59,714 nt of DNA, taken from contig SWDH01000029.1 of the NCBI GenBank assembly GCA_005116945.1, positions 360,672 to 420,385 of the forward strand, in the 5' to 3' direction. Of this stretch, positions 35,710-45,878 are shown in pieces. Position 1 is the first letter of the stretch, and the number at the start of each line of letters is the position of its first letter. The position numbers and the translations under genes were made by a program. The notes below the pieces were generated by a model that saw only the letters and a program-made list of their open reading frames with translations, had not been told where the DNA came from and did no database searches. Source of the stretch: Nitrospira sp. GTDB taxonomy: Bacteria > Nitrospirota > Nitrospiria > Nitrospirales > Nitrospiraceae.

Positions 35710-36906
35710 GTGGAGACTGTTTGTCATGTCATCACCAAGCTGGAGTTGGGTGGCGCGCAGGAAGTGGCGCTGTATGCAGTGTCGCATCTTGACCGGAAAA
35801 AATTCCGTCCCCTCCTTGTCACAGGTCCTGGGGGCCTTCTCACGGATGAAGCGAAGACTCTCCCCGGTGTCGATGTTCACGTCCTGTCCTCGCTCGCCCG
35901 TCACGTTCATGTCCTAGCGGATCTCGCTGCATTCGTTGAACTCATACGCCTGTTTCGGCGTCTGCATCCGACGATTGTCCATACGCATAGTTCGAAGGCA
36001 GGTATTCTCGGTCGGTGGGCGGCATGGTGTGCGAGAGTGCCCGTGATTATTCATACCATTCATGGGTATGGCATCACGCCGGCTCAGCCTCCTTGGCTAC
36101 GTCGTACCTTGATTCTTCTTGAACGGATGACAGGATGGATCACGACGCATTGGATTGCGGTCGCCCAGGCCGACGTTGAGAAGGGGATTGAATGGCGGTT
36201 GTTTAATCGAACGCAGGCTTCGGTCGTGAGGCCTGGGATTGACCCGCATCCGTTCCAAACCGGTATCGACGCGATGACGCGTGATGCGTTGCGGGCACAG
36301 TTTGGAGTGGGGCCTGCTGACTATCTGGTGGGAACGGTTGCCTGTCTCAAGCCGCAGAAAGCCCCAGAGGATTTCGTGGCTGTGGCTAAACAGGTATGTG
36401 AGACAGTGCCTAATGCTCGGTTCGCTTTGATTGGGGATGGAGATCTGCGTCCAAAGATTGAGTCGCTGATCGAAGTGAATGGACTTCATGCGCGGCTGCA
36501 CCTCGCCGGATGGAGGCGCGATATCCCGACCGTCATGAAAATATTCGATGCGTTTCTGCTCACGTCGCATTGGGAAGGGTTGCCGCGTGTGCTCTTGGAA
36601 GCACGGGCCATTGGCCTGCCGGTCGTGGCCACGAAGGTCGGAGGGGTTGAGGAAGCGATTGTCCAGGGCCGCCATGGGTGGCTCAGCAACGCGGGGGATA
36701 TTGCCGGTTTATCAGCACACGTGATTCGAGTATTGAAGAGTCGAGATGGTCAACCCCAAGGACGTTCACAGCCTGTGGAGGCGCTCCCGAAAGAATTTCT
36801 CCTGGAGGAAATGGTTAAACAGTACGAATTTCTGTATGATAGGTTTGTAGATGACCGGCGAGGTGGAAAGGCTCCTCGTTCAGTCTGGTCAGCGTCACAC
36901 CCGTAG
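35710..36906 (+). CDS. Family 4 glycosyltransferase
   Basis: 398 residues from a GTG start with TGAGGA seven bases upstream. VCHVITKLELGGAQEVALYAVSHL, THSSKAGILGRWAAW, IHTIHGYGITPAQPPW, WIAVAQADVEKGI, VRPGIDPHPF, GTVACLKPQKAPEDFVAVAKQV and LTSHWEGLPRVLLEARAIGLPVVATKVGG form a full GT4 donor and acceptor signature, close in style to PimB/WcaL-like enzymes. Confidence 0.9.
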   Translation: METVCHVITKLELGGAQEVALYAVSHLDRKKFRPLLVTGPGGLLTDEAKTLPGVDVHVLSSLARHVHVLADLAAFVELIRLFRRLHPTIVHTHSSKAGILGRWAAWCARVPVIIHTIHGYGITPAQPPWLRRTLILLERMTGWITTHWIAVAQADVEKGIEWRLFNRTQASVVRPGIDPHPFQTGIDAMTRDALRAQFGVGPADYLVGTVACLKPQKAPEDFVAVAKQVCETVPNARFALIGDGDLRPKIESLIEVNGLHARLHLAGWRRDIPTVMKIFDAFLLTSHWEGLPRVLLEARAIGLPVVATKVGGVEEAIVQGRHGWLSNAGDIAGLSAHVIRVLKSRDGQPQGRSQPVEALPKEFLLEEMVKQYEFLYDRFVDDRRGGKAPRSVWSASHP

Positions 36907-36920
36907 CCCAAGGAGCTGTT

Positions 36921-38039
36921 GTGAACGTTCCCCTTTTGGACCTCAAAGCCCAATATCGTGTCATTAAACCGGAAGTGATGTCGGCCATCGAGGCTGTGTG
37001 TGACGAGCAGGGCTTCGTGCTCGGACCTCGCGTCGTGGCCTTCGAGGAAGCGGCGGCGCAGTATATCGGCAGCCGCTATGCGATCGGCTGCGCCTCAGGG
37101 AGCGATGCGCTGCTGCTGTCCCTCATGGCGATGGACGTGAAGGCCGGCGATGAGGTCATCACGATTCCGTTCACGTTTTTTGCTACAGCGAGCGTGATTT
37201 CACGGCTGGGTGCGAAGCCAGTGTTTGTCGATATTCAGCCGGATACGTTTAATATCGACCCGGCACTCATTGAACGAGCGATCACCCCTCGCACAAAAGC
37301 CATTATTCCCGTTCATCTCTTCGGGCAGTGTGCGGATATGGCTGCGATCAACGAGATTGCGAAGCGGAAAAATATTTATGTTATTGAGGATGCCTGCCAA
37401 GCGATTGGGGCCAGCCAGGGAAACAAGCGTGCGGGGATACTTGGAGATACCGGATGTTTCAGTTTTTTCCCCAGCAAGAACTTGGGCGGCTTTGGAGATG
37501 GGGGGCTCATTACGACCAACGATAAGGCCCTTGCCGATTCCATGTCCATGCTCCGTGTTCATGGGAGCCAGGTTCGCTATCTTCACGAGGCGATAGGATT
37601 CAATAGTCGGCTAGATGCACTCCAGGCTGCCGTGCTCCAGGTCAAACTGAAGTATCTCGACCAGTGGACCGAGGGGCGTCGCCGGAACGCCGAACGATAT
37701 CAACAGTTGTTTGCCCAAGCAAGGGTTGATGGGTGGGTTACGGTGCCGCCAACGGTTGCTGGAAACTTCCATGTGTATAATCAGTACACGGTGAGAGTGC
37801 AGAAACGGGATGAGCTGAGAAACTTTTTAAAAGACAATGGTGTCGGGTCAGAGGTGTATTACCCCCTGCCGATGCATCTCCAGCAGTGCTACCGAGATCT
37901 TGGATATCAGAAAGGCGCGTTCCCTATATCCGAGAAGGCTGCAGACGAAGTCCTGTCACTCCCGGTCTATCCAGAGCTCACTGAACCACAACTGCGCTAT
38001 GTCGTAGAGGTCATCGAGTCATTCTGTAAGCGCGGCTAG
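36921..38039 (+). CDS. DegT/DnrJ/EryC1-family sugar aminotransferase
   Basis: 372 residues. Start NVPLLDLKAQYRVIKPEVMSAI is the standard opening. GCASGSDALLLSLMAMDVKAGDEVITIPFTFFATASVI, YVIEDACQAIGA, FSFFPSKNLGGFGDGGLITT (Schiff-base Lys) and VYYPLPMHLQQCYRDLGY are all present, as in WlbE/WbpE/ArnB-type aminotransferases acting on UDP-3-keto or 4-keto amino sugars. The GTG start has AAGGAG six bases upstream. Second such enzyme in the locus (see 28126), so two amino sugars may be made. Confidence 0.92.
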   Translation: MNVPLLDLKAQYRVIKPEVMSAIEAVCDEQGFVLGPRVVAFEEAAAQYIGSRYAIGCASGSDALLLSLMAMDVKAGDEVITIPFTFFATASVISRLGAKPVFVDIQPDTFNIDPALIERAITPRTKAIIPVHLFGQCADMAAINEIAKRKNIYVIEDACQAIGASQGNKRAGILGDTGCFSFFPSKNLGGFGDGGLITTNDKALADSMSMLRVHGSQVRYLHEAIGFNSRLDALQAAVLQVKLKYLDQWTEGRRRNAERYQQLFAQARVDGWVTVPPTVAGNFHVYNQYTVRVQKRDELRNFLKDNGVGSEVYYPLPMHLQQCYRDLGYQKGAFPISEKAADEVLSLPVYPELTEPQLRYVVEVIESFCKRG

Positions 38040-38179
38040 CTTCCTTTCCTGCCCGAAGACCATTTTCACTGGATATTCAGACGGTTTCATTAATACTAGG
38101 AAGAGATCATCTTCCCCTGAGGATATGTGTTGCCTTGGCGTATGAAGATGACACGACTTATGGAATGTCTTCGTGAGGC

Positions 38180-39391
38180 ATGAAGCGACGTATGCAAGTT
38201 TTTGGATGGACTCATGTATCAAGAAACCTTAATAAGGAACTACCAACTAACCTGCTTCGGGTAACAACTCTGCGAGGAGTTGCGGCGTTGATGGTCGCAG
38301 TTGGACATAGCCTTATGGTGTTCGCTGTCGACGGCCTTCCCACGTTATGGAATGTTCCTTTTGCCGAGGTCCCTGGAATTGAATCCTTGGCAACCAAGGC
38401 GTTGCTGGTGCTGTTCAATGGAAACTCGGCGGTCACACTCTTTTTCGTAATCAGTGGATTTGTTCTTGGCCTCTCTCTTGATCGCGTGAAAGGTGGGCTA
38501 ATCTCAACCTATTTGACGTTCGTTATTCGCCGCGCATTCAGGGTTTACCCTGCTCTTATCCTGTCACTCCTTGTTGTCGGAGCATTGATGCCATGGATTG
38601 TGAGCATAGACAAAACAGTCCTGGGGTCTGAGTGGTTCAATTCTCTCTATCGAACCACGTTCGGGATCGCGGACCTTTGGGATAATGTCCTATTGGTTAA
38701 CACCGACATGAATCCAGTCTCCTGGACGCTCAGAATTGAACTATTGATAGCATTGTTTTTCCCGGTGCTACATGCATATACGCGAAAAACCGGGCCATGG
38801 TGCGACGTGGCGATGCTTGTCGGACTTATCTGGATTTCCAGTGAGTACACACGCGCAGACAGCCAGCAATGGATAGTCGCATTCTATTTTGGTTTGGTCT
38901 TGCCACGTTGGGGGGGATGGATTGAACAGATCACGAGGACATCTCCAGCGGGAGAGAATGCCGGAATTCTTTTAGCGATAGCGACTTTTCTCTCGTCAAC
39001 TCATATCGTTTTTGAGGCAGCGAGTGCCAGTGTGGTGATTGCCTGTCTCATCTACGGCCCAGAGTTGCGATGGTTTCACTGGCTTGACCTGATGTGGTTA
39101 CGGCTAGTTGGCCGAGTATCCTACAGTTTTTATCTCATTCATTTAATCATCTTGTATTGTTTGGTGCGAGCGACTATGCAGATTCCTGATGCATGGATTG
39201 CCTCTATTCCTCCAATAGCCATGAATGTGTTGCTGGCGTGCACGTCCATCTTGGCGGCCACCTTGCTAGCGCAGCTCATGTTCGTATGGATTGAAACTCC
39301 TTTCATGGCCTTGGGGAAGCATGTATCACAGCGCCTAACAGGATTAGGTTGTTCTCCGCATCTCCATCGTTCAAAGGACGGGGCAGCGTAA
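38180..39391 (+). CDS. Membrane acyltransferase (acyltransferase 3 family, OafA-like)
   Basis: 403 residues with about ten hydrophobic segments. RVTTLRGVAALMVAVGHSLMVF holds the conserved R and active-site His of the AT3 fold, and SAVTLFFVISGFVLGLSLDR, FVIRRAFRVYPALILSL and VGRVSYSFYLIHLIILY are the other AT3 landmarks. Such proteins O-acetylate or acylate surface polysaccharides using cytoplasmic acyl-CoA. The ATG at 38180 is one of two close ATGs in frame. Confidence 0.9.
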   Translation: MKRRMQVFGWTHVSRNLNKELPTNLLRVTTLRGVAALMVAVGHSLMVFAVDGLPTLWNVPFAEVPGIESLATKALLVLFNGNSAVTLFFVISGFVLGLSLDRVKGGLISTYLTFVIRRAFRVYPALILSLLVVGALMPWIVSIDKTVLGSEWFNSLYRTTFGIADLWDNVLLVNTDMNPVSWTLRIELLIALFFPVLHAYTRKTGPWCDVAMLVGLIWISSEYTRADSQQWIVAFYFGLVLPRWGGWIEQITRTSPAGENAGILLAIATFLSSTHIVFEAASASVVIACLIYGPELRWFHWLDLMWLRLVGRVSYSFYLIHLIILYCLVRATMQIPDAWIASIPPIAMNVLLACTSILAATLLAQLMFVWIETPFMALGKHVSQRLTGLGCSPHLHRSKDGAA

Positions 39392-39745
39392 TTGAGACGC
39401 ACTTCTGAGAGAAGGAAAAAATCGAAGCGAAGCAAGAATCAATTGGCCGTCGGCTCGCTCGAACTGTGCAGTGAATATCCTTGGCTGGTGACGCGTAAAG
39501 ACATCCCATTGCCTAGGTCTATGAGCTTGGCCAGAGGGCGCGCAACAAAGCTGGTTTCACTGCCAGGCAGATCTTCGTAAGTTCGTCGCCATCTTTGAGT
39601 TCTCCCATGTAGGGGTTGGGTCAACGAAACAGTTTCAGCGTGGTCTAATGAAAATGGATTCGTAAATGGAATGAAACGGTCATGAGTCGAGTGTGAACGA
39701 TCACGTATTACTGAAGCTGATCGTACAATTGGATAATTCCAACCG
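39392..39745. other. 354-base gap between the acyltransferase and a methyltransferase
   Basis: No gene I can support. A 62-codon TTG-started frame runs from 39392 directly after the acyltransferase stop; its product would be strongly basic (LRRTSERRKKSKRSK...). It has no Shine-Dalgarno sequence. The stretch 39640-39745 is AT-richer and may hold a promoter for the next gene. Confidence 0.4.
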
Positions 39746-40531
39746 ATGTCCGTTCCGGTCGAAGTGCTTCAAAATATTATAATGAGGTTTGGGCCAGTGG
39801 CGAAGTATGCCCAACGATATCATTCGACAGGGGTGAATGCTGATCCCGGCCAGGTCCGTCGAGTATTTGAACGGTACAGACAGTTTGCGCCTGTCGCAGG
39901 CAAGGACATTCTAGAAATTGGTCCCGGTCATACTCTCGAAGTATTGGAATGTGCGAAGACGGAGGGAGCCAGAAATTGCACGGCGATCGATGTAGTGGAC
40001 TATCGTTCGCCTGAACAGAAGGGCCGCACACGCGTGATCTATGCCCTCTATGATGGGAAAACATTCCCGCTCGAAGATGCCTGCGTTGACCTGATTTGGT
40101 CCTATACGGCATTTGAGCACCTTCGCTATCCTGCGATGACGGTGCAGGAATGTTTCCGGGTGTTACGGCCTGGAGGGATGTTGATGTCGTTGATCGACCT
40201 GGGAGACCATTCGTTTTATGGAATGAATCCGCCGCATCCAGATAAGCTGTTTCACTGTTTACGGTATCCAGAATGGCTCTGGAATCTCATGCGGTGGAAC
40301 CGGAGTTCGTATGTCAATCGACTTAGACAGTCAGACTGGGTACGACTCTTTACTGAAGCAGGGTTTGTGATGCGTGTGCACGAAGCAACGGTGAGCGACC
40401 ATACGGTCCGATTCCTCCCGCAACTCCGCTACTTGCACAAGTATCACTATGATGACGCCGTGACCTCTGTGTTGACGGTCTGCATGGAGAAGCCCGCCTT
40501 GAGTGGTGTCCCAACGGAAGCTAAGTTGTAA
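39746..40531 (+). CDS. Class I SAM-dependent methyltransferase
   Basis: 261 residues: [35 protein letters not shown] (motif I and acidic strand end), [49 protein letters not shown] (motifs II-III) and a C-terminal [10 protein letters not shown]. It is the last plus-strand gene of the polysaccharide locus. It converges with ilvD, the two 3' ends overlapping by 11 bases, so no room is left for a terminator between them. Confidence 0.8.
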   Translation: MSVPVEVLQNIIMRFGPVAKYAQRYHSTGVNADPGQVRRVFERYRQFAPVAGKDILEIGPGHTLEVLECAKTEGARNCTAIDVVDYRSPEQKGRTRVIYALYDGKTFPLEDACVDLIWSYTAFEHLRYPAMTVQECFRVLRPGGMLMSLIDLGDHSFYGMNPPHPDKLFHCLRYPEWLWNLMRWNRSSYVNRLRQSDWVRLFTEAGFVMRVHEATVSDHTVRFLPQLRYLHKYHYDDAVTSVLTVCMEKPALSGVPTEAKL

Positions 40532-42194
40532 TGGCTCCTTCCGAGGCAGACGAGACATGCCGGGCGTATTTCCCCATCACGCCGGAGGTATAGCGGGGTA
40601 ACGGCTGTTTCACTTTCTTGAGCCGGGTCTTGATCTCCTTCTGCGAAAGCTCTACGGTCAGCGTGCGTTTGGCGATATCGAAGACGATTATGTCGCCGTT
40701 CTTCACTGCGCCGATCGGACCGCCCTTGATGGCTTCCGGTGCGACATGGCCGGCCATGAGCCCATGGGTGGCGCCGGAGAAGCGGCCGTCGGTGAGGAGC
40801 GCGACGGAGTCACCCAGGCCTGCGCCGACGATGGCCGCGGTTACGCCGAGCATTTCTCTCATGCCTGGTCCGCCTGATGGACCTTCATACCGAATCACGA
40901 CAACATCGCCCGCTTTGATCTGACGGGATTGTACGGCGACAAAGGCATCCTCTTCCCGGTCATAGACCTTCGCTGGGCCGCGGAAAGTCATGATCGAGTG
41001 CCCGGCCACCTTCACGACGCAGCCCTCTGGAGCAAGGTTTCCTCGTAATATCACCAGCCCGCCAGTCTGCTTGATCGGATTCGACAGAGGCCTGAGGACC
41101 TGTTGCCCGGATGTTTCCTGGGCCGTCTTGGCCTCTTCTCCGATCGTTCGACCGGTCACGGTTGGTTGAGCCGCGTGTAACAGACCGGCATCGAGCAGTC
41201 GCTTGGCGACTAAGGTGGTCCCTCCAGCTGCAAAGAGATCTGCGGCTGTAAATCGCCCACCTGGTTTGAGGTCTGCGAGCAACGGCACCTTCCGATTGAT
41301 CTTGTCAAAGTCGTCGATGCTCAATTTGATGTTGGCTTCGCGTGCGATGGCGAGCAGATGTAGCACGGCATTCGTCGAACCCCCGGTCGTCGCCACTGCA
41401 GCGATCGCGTTTTCCAGCGATTTTCGCGTGATGATCTGGCGAGGCCGCAGATCTCGCTTCAGCAGATCCATGACCATCTTCCCGCACTCGAAGGCCACGT
41501 CGTCTTTCTTCTGATCCATGGCCGGCACCCCGTTTCGCCCCATCGGCGAGATGCCGAGGAACTCAAACGCAATTGCCATGGTATTGGCCGTGAACTGGCC
41601 GCCGCAGGCGCCAGGACCCGGGCAAGCATGGTCTTCGAGGTCTTTGAGTTCGGCGCTGGTCATTGTGCCTGACGCATATTTCCCGACCGCTTCGAACACG
41701 TCTTGAATGGTCACATCATGGCCTTGGAACTGGCCCGGCATAATCGAACCGCCATAGAGCATCACAGACGGCAGATTCAGGCGAGCAAGAGCCATCACAG
41801 TACCGGGAATGGTTTTATCGCAACCAGATAATGCCACTACGCCGTCAAACAGATGCCCGCGGGCTACGAGTTCGATTGAATCAGCAATCACTTCCCGGCT
41901 GATCAACGACGCCTTCATTCCCTCGGTGCCCATCGAAATGCCATCCGACACCGCGATGGTGTTGTACTCGATGGGGGTGCCGCCTGCGGCTCTGATGCCG
42001 GCTTTCACTCGTTCCGACAGTCGGCGCAGGTGGAAGTTGCAGGGCATGACCTCGATCCAGGTATTGGCGACGCCGATGATTGGGCGCGACAAATCCTCAT
42101 CCGTGAACCCCACAGCTTTTAGCATTGCGCGGGCCGGCGCCCGATCGGGACCGACCAGTAAATCATGACTGGTCAATTTCAACTCTTTCGGCAT
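40521..42194 (-). CDS. ilvD: Dihydroxy-acid dehydratase
   Basis: 557 residues, full length. Dehydrates 2,3-dihydroxy acids to 2-keto acids in valine, leucine and isoleucine synthesis; an Fe-S enzyme. SGCDKTIPG (cluster Cys), [27 protein letters not shown] (second cluster Cys), [33 protein letters not shown] and a [11 protein letters not shown] tail are conserved. Start supported by AAGGA five bases upstream on the minus strand. Other ilv/leu genes are not in the window. Confidence 0.97.
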   Translation of the reverse strand: MPKELKLTSHDLLVGPDRAPARAMLKAVGFTDEDLSRPIIGVANTWIEVMPCNFHLRRLSERVKAGIRAAGGTPIEYNTIAVSDGISMGTEGMKASLISREVIADSIELVARGHLFDGVVALSGCDKTIPGTVMALARLNLPSVMLYGGSIMPGQFQGHDVTIQDVFEAVGKYASGTMTSAELKDLEDHACPGPGACGGQFTANTMAIAFEFLGISPMGRNGVPAMDQKKDDVAFECGKMVMDLLKRDLRPRQIITRKSLENAIAAVATTGGSTNAVLHLLAIAREANIKLSIDDFDKINRKVPLLADLKPGGRFTAADLFAAGGTTLVAKRLLDAGLLHAAQPTVTGRTIGEEAKTAQETSGQQVLRPLSNPIKQTGGLVILRGNLAPEGCVVKVAGHSIMTFRGPAKVYDREEDAFVAVQSRQIKAGDVVVIRYEGPSGGPGMREMLGVTAAIVGAGLGDSVALLTDGRFSGATHGLMAGHVAPEAIKGGPIGAVKNGDIIVFDIAKRTLTVELSQKEIKTRLKKVKQPLPRYTSGVMGKYARHVSSASEGAITT

Positions 42195-42262
42195 GACATC
42201 CTTCTCACTAGACGGCTGAAGATGACCGTTCGTCCTTCTTTGAGGTGTATAAGACCGAAGGC

Positions 42263-42889
42263 TCAGGCTTGTTGGAGGCGCATGCCTGGCAGCATGCCGC
42301 CTTTATGCGGATTGTCTTTCATCGGCCCGCCATGGGGGCTTCCGTGAGGATTATTCCCATAGCCTTTCCCGGCATCCTTGTGCTGCTGCATGGCTTTATC
42401 GTGCTCGCTCTTTTCCTTGGCACGCTGCTCCGGCGTCAAGAGGGCGTACACATCCCGACGGGCTTTGACGGAGACCATGCGTAAGCCGACTTGCAAATCC
42501 CCGCTTTGCTTCAACTTGGCTTCGATTGCACCCAGGTCGGATTTTTCATCCTCGGTGAGGGCTTTCAACTCGCGCTCCGCAACCTGGATATCAGCCTCAG
42601 TTTTGATACGGGTCTTATCCAGATTGAGCTGCATGTCTTTGAGTTTTGCGACCTGCTCCGCGGTGAGCCCGATGTCTTTTTCATGTTTGAGCAGATGCCG
42701 GATCAAATGGCCCGTGCTGTTGTGCATCATGTCTTTGCCATGTCCGCCTATCGAGCTATGCCCGCCGCCTCCGTGTCCTTCTTTGCCGTAGTAGCCCGGT
42801 TCATTGGCCCAGGCCGTAGCCATCCCCACGCTCAACGCAAATACCGATGCGACGCTTAGCGTCACGATTGTTCGTGTTCCCTGCTTCAT
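42263..42889 (-). CDS. Spy/CpxP-like periplasmic LTxxQ protein
   Basis: 208 residues. A signal peptide (basic MKQGTRT, hydrophobic core, cleavage after AWA at residue 28) is followed by a Gly/His-rich stretch ([22 protein letters not shown]), which could bind metal. Then comes a helical region with two LTxEQ motifs ([15 protein letters not shown] and [15 protein letters not shown]), the hallmark of Spy/CpxP chaperone-like proteins. The C-terminal end is again Gly/His/Pro-rich. AAGGAGG eight bases before the ATG gives a strong start. An envelope-stress or metal-response function is inferred. Confidence 0.75.
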   Translation of the reverse strand: MKQGTRTIVTLSVASVFALSVGMATAWANEPGYYGKEGHGGGGHSSIGGHGKDMMHNSTGHLIRHLLKHEKDIGLTAEQVAKLKDMQLNLDKTRIKTEADIQVAERELKALTEDEKSDLGAIEAKLKQSGDLQVGLRMVSVKARRDVYALLTPEQRAKEKSEHDKAMQQHKDAGKGYGNNPHGSPHGGPMKDNPHKGGMLPGMRLQQA

Positions 42890-43284
42890 ACTTGCCTCCT
42901 TAGGTTGAACCGAATGAAGACGTCTGACTTGACAATGACGAACGCCCTATAACTCCTACCTGCACGTTATCTCCGGACAGGCGATCTATGCTGCGCATGC
43001 AGTCTGCCTCATCATGCACATCATCATTTCTTATCAGTCGATGTAGCCGCTGGGGTCTCCGACGCCAAACGCCAGATTTCCGTAGCTTGCCAGATCACCC
43101 CACGCAACGCAAGCCAACAACACCGCATCAGGGGTCCATGAGTTGGTTGCTATTGACTCCCAAGATGATGGTGGAAATCTGTCCCTCTCAGCATTGACGG
43201 GGGGTAGTGGGAATCGTACTGAGGTATCCCACTGGCAGTTTCTTCTGCCGTGTCTCGGGCCGAAGGCCGTCAGGTACGCAAGTG
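42890..43284. other. 395-base gap between the Spy-like gene and dnaJ
   Basis: No intact gene. On the minus strand one frame (stop at 43034) is open upstream through the dnaJ end. Its last ~60 codons read like protein (SSWESIATNSWTPDAVLL, then ASYGNLAFGVGDPSGYID), possibly the 3' remnant of an unrelated gene. The frame has no start of its own outside dnaJ. A promoter for the Spy-like gene should lie near 42900-42960, but no consensus pair is clear. Confidence 0.35.
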
Positions 43285-44316
43285 TTAGAGGTGCGATCGA
43301 CGTTGAGCTTGGGCGAGCAGCTCGGCGCGCGGGTCTTGGTGCGGGATGGCCCTGAGTTGGTCGTAGAGTTTGCACTCTTCTCCAGTGGAAGAGACCGGCA
43401 TCACGATTTGGATGGTCAGAAACAAGTCGCCATGGCCGCCGGCTGCGGCCGGGAGCCCTTTGCCTTTCAATCGCAGCTTACTGTCAGCGCGGCTCCCAGG
43501 CGGAACTTTCACCCGCACCGGTTCCATCAGTGTGGGGGCCATCACATCGGCTCCCAGGGCTGCTTCCCACGGAAAGACTGGGAGAGACACATGAATGTCG
43601 CTCCCTTGTCGGCGAAAGACGTTGTCCGGGGCGATCGCGACACGCAGATATAAGTCGCCGGGCTTGCCGCCGTTGGCGCCGGCTTGTCCCTTGCCTGCCA
43701 CGCGTACCCTCGTCCCATCCTGGACTCCTGCGGGGATTCGGACTTCGATCGTATTGGGTTGCAGTGTGGCGCCCTGTCCCTGGCAGGTTGGACAGGGGCG
43801 TCCGCGAAAGGCTCCGCTTCCGTTGCAGATGGAGCACGGCACCGGCGTTTGCAGCGTCACGCGCTTCGTCACGCCGGTGAACACTTCGGCGAGCGCGAGG
43901 TGGACCTCCGTTTCAAGATCCTCGCCCTGCATGGCAAATCCACGGCTGTTGCCGGTGTGCCCTCGTCCTTTGAATAGATTCTCGAAGATGTCTGAAAAAC
44001 CTTCTCCGCCGAATGAACCCCCCGGGCCGCTTCCTGCCTGAGGGCCAGCCTGCCGGCGCGCCTGTTCGTAGGCCTCGGCTTGTTCCCAGTTCGCTCCATA
44101 TTGATCGTATTTCTTTCGCTTGTCTGGCTCGCCCAAGACTTCGTGCGCCGCGTTCAACTCCTTGAACTTTTTCTCCATCTCGGACTTCTTGGCGCCGCTG
44201 TGCATGTCGGGATGGAATTGGCGCGCAAGACGGCGATAGGCCTTCTTAATGTCGTCCGCCGAGGCGGACTTGGGGAGACCAAGAATCTGATAGAGGTCGC
44301 GTGAATTCGTAGCCAT
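43285..44316 (-). CDS. dnaJ: DnaJ-type co-chaperone with a half zinc finger
   Basis: 343 residues; stimulates DnaK ATPase and holds unfolded protein. J-domain with HPD at 35-37, then a Gly/Phe region ([19 protein letters not shown]). Then only two CxxCxGxG repeats (Cys161, 164, 175, 178) instead of four, followed by C-terminal beta-barrel domains ([40 protein letters not shown]). By flanking sequence the two repeats kept correspond to repeats 1 and 4 of normal DnaJ (one zinc site), with repeats 2-3 missing. So it lies between DnaJ and CbpA types. The start lacks a clear ribosome binding site. Repeat copy A lies directly upstream. Confidence 0.88.
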   Translation of the reverse strand: MATNSRDLYQILGLPKSASADDIKKAYRRLARQFHPDMHSGAKKSEMEKKFKELNAAHEVLGEPDKRKKYDQYGANWEQAEAYEQARRQAGPQAGSGPGGSFGGEGFSDIFENLFKGRGHTGNSRGFAMQGEDLETEVHLALAEVFTGVTKRVTLQTPVPCSICNGSGAFRGRPCPTCQGQGATLQPNTIEVRIPAGVQDGTRVRVAGKGQAGANGGKPGDLYLRVAIAPDNVFRRQGSDIHVSLPVFPWEAALGADVMAPTLMEPVRVKVPPGSRADSKLRLKGKGLPAAAGGHGDLFLTIQIVMPVSSTGEECKLYDQLRAIPHQDPRAELLAQAQRRSHL

Positions 44317-44438
44317 GGAGGAGGATGTTACCCGTCAATCGTCATTCGTTCCCAATAACTCAGAACCCAGCACTTCTAAAATGCAGCTTACGGGGACGGT
44401 CGGAGCTTTGCAAGAGCGGAGAGACCGGGTACGACCCA

Positions 44439-44890
44439 CAGGATGCTCTAGCAGTCTACGGTTCTCACCCGCCCAGCCCCAGCGCGCCAAGACGCGCCGT
44501 TCCGCAGGCAAGGCCGCAGCGAGAACCGTCCAACTCCTTTTATCTCACTTAAGGGGAGTGGCCGAGGTTGCCCTTTACTGCGCGCATCGAACGATATGCA
44601 TGCTCCCTCCAAGCTTGCTCGTTCTCTCTCGAGGGATGGGGGCTGATGGATCTTCCACTGCGCGCGTCTTCCAATTCCCCATTTCATTTTCAAGGGCAGC
44701 CTGGTCGATCCTCGATTGCGCACGTCGAACGAGCACATTCTGATCGTGCGCGTTCCGCGAGCAGGAGGACGGCCGGGCTGCCCTTCCCATCCTTCTGAGG
44801 CCGCGCGTTGCGCGAGCACAGAAGATCATCAGGCTCCATCCCCCTCTGCTCTGCGAGCAAGAAGGGGTCCTGGCTGCTCCCAACTCCATT
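44439..44890 (+). repeat. Modular palindromic repeat, copy A (expanded, degenerate)
   Basis: Fills most of the 588 bases between dnaJ and ttuA. It begins with an element end (CAGGATGCTC), then a C-rich block (TTCTCACCCGCCCAGCCCC, 44462-44480), AAGGCCGCAG, a block GGGAGTGGCCGAGG...CTGCGCGC (44554-44585) and a hairpin module at 44727-44755. In that module GAACGAGCAC pairs with GTGCGCGTTC around a 9-base loop. After it come further half-copies with GCGAGCA and TGCGAGCAAGAAGG. Compare copies at 49516, 51931, 53567 and 55248. Several short reading frames here are products of the repeat, not genes. Confidence 0.8.
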
Positions 44891-44904
44891 TTTCAGCATT
44901 CTGT

Positions 44905-45843
44905 CTAGCGAGGGATGACGGTCTTGGCCCGCGCCATCATCTTGCAGTAGGAGCAGACCTCGGCAGTGGTAGGTTGGCTACATGAGGCGCAGGGGTGGAG
45001 GACGGCCCGGTCTTTCTCCGTCATTGTGGTCGCCGTGGGTTGCTTCTTTTTTTGTTTCTCAAGGAACCCCCAATAGAATGTCTGCTTCGTCCCCGGGGAC
45101 TCGGTCTCCAGGCGATTCAAGACTTCCTTGTACTGGAGCATCTTGGAGCCCTTGGCCATGGGGCATTCTTCAACGATGTAATCGATCCGATTCAAGACGG
45201 CATAGGCGGCGAGTTCTCGTTCCGAGAGCCGGTAGAGGGGCTTCACCTTCTTGGCAAACCCTGCCACTGAAGCCGGCAGCGAGGGACCCTGCTTGTCGAG
45301 ATATTCTTCTTGCCAATGCAGCACGTTGCCCAGGAGTCTGGCCGCTTCGTCATCGAGGTTGTGGCCGGTCGCCATCACATCATATTGCTGTTCGATCGCC
45401 ACACGGTTGAATTGGTAGCGCTTGATGGTGCCGCACGTCGAGCAGGTCGGGCGATGGATAAGCTGGGCCAGTTCCTTGATTCCCGCTCCGGCTTCCTGTT
45501 CGACGGTATGGAGGTGCAAGGTAGCGCCATGCGAAGCCGCCACGGCTTCGGCGAACTTCGTCACCTTGGTATGCGACTGCTCAGAGTAGGCTCCGATGCC
45601 GAGGTCCACATAGAGCCCGTCGGCGCGGTAGCCGAGCGTGAGCAGAATGTTCCAGAGTGCCAGACTATCCTTCCCGCCTGACACCGCGACGAGAATCCGT
45701 TCGTCCTTCCCGAACATCCACTCCGACTTGATCGCCCGCGCAACCTGATCGTGGACGAAGCCGTTAAAACAGCCTTTGCAGAAAGCCGCATTGTGCCGCG
45801 GAAGGTCGATGACTGCTTTGGTTTTACATTTAGTGCAATTCAT
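44905..45843 (-). CDS. ttuA: tRNA-thiolation enzyme of the TtuA/TtcA (Ncs6-like) family
   Basis: 312 residues. N-terminal zinc finger (Cys3, Cys6, Cys22, Cys25), PP-loop VAVSGGKDS (residues 52-60) that adenylates the tRNA base, internal CSTCG and ECPMAKGS supplying the catalytic/Fe-S cysteines, and a C-terminal zinc finger (CASC...CSYC). This two-zinc-finger layout is that of TtuA, which makes 2-thiouridine at position 54 in Thermus, and of eukaryotic Ncs6/CTU1, rather than of E. coli TtcA. A ubiquitin-like sulfur-carrier gene lies 32 bases upstream, supporting TtuA. Start has TGAGGAAGA just upstream. The tRNA position modified is inferred. Confidence 0.85.
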   Translation of the reverse strand: MNCTKCKTKAVIDLPRHNAAFCKGCFNGFVHDQVARAIKSEWMFGKDERILVAVSGGKDSLALWNILLTLGYRADGLYVDLGIGAYSEQSHTKVTKFAEAVAASHGATLHLHTVEQEAGAGIKELAQLIHRPTCSTCGTIKRYQFNRVAIEQQYDVMATGHNLDDEAARLLGNVLHWQEEYLDKQGPSLPASVAGFAKKVKPLYRLSERELAAYAVLNRIDYIVEECPMAKGSKMLQYKEVLNRLETESPGTKQTFYWGFLEKQKKKQPTATTMTEKDRAVLHPCASCSQPTTAEVCSYCKMMARAKTVIPR

Positions 45844-45864
45844 TCTTCCTCAAGCGATTAGCTC

Positions 45865-45878
45865 TCAGTTGTCAGCTA
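45865..45878. repeat. Short heptad element at the ttuB 3' end
   Basis: Two consecutive 7-base units, TCAGTTG and TCAGCTA, in the gap between ttuA and ttuB, running into the ttuB stop. The same heptamer family recurs on the other side of ttuB at 46115-46135. Confidence 0.5.

Noticed and set aside
39392-39580. 62-codon basic protein after the acyltransferase
   Set aside because: TTG start with no ribosome binding site, no recognisable domain, and the frame merely continues past an upstream stop. Kept only as a note in the gap entry.
44315-44899. Several overlapping short frames between dnaJ and ttuA
   Set aside because: They arise from repeat copy A, start and stop at random in the modules, and share text (for example [16 protein letters not shown]) with other repeat copies in different frames.
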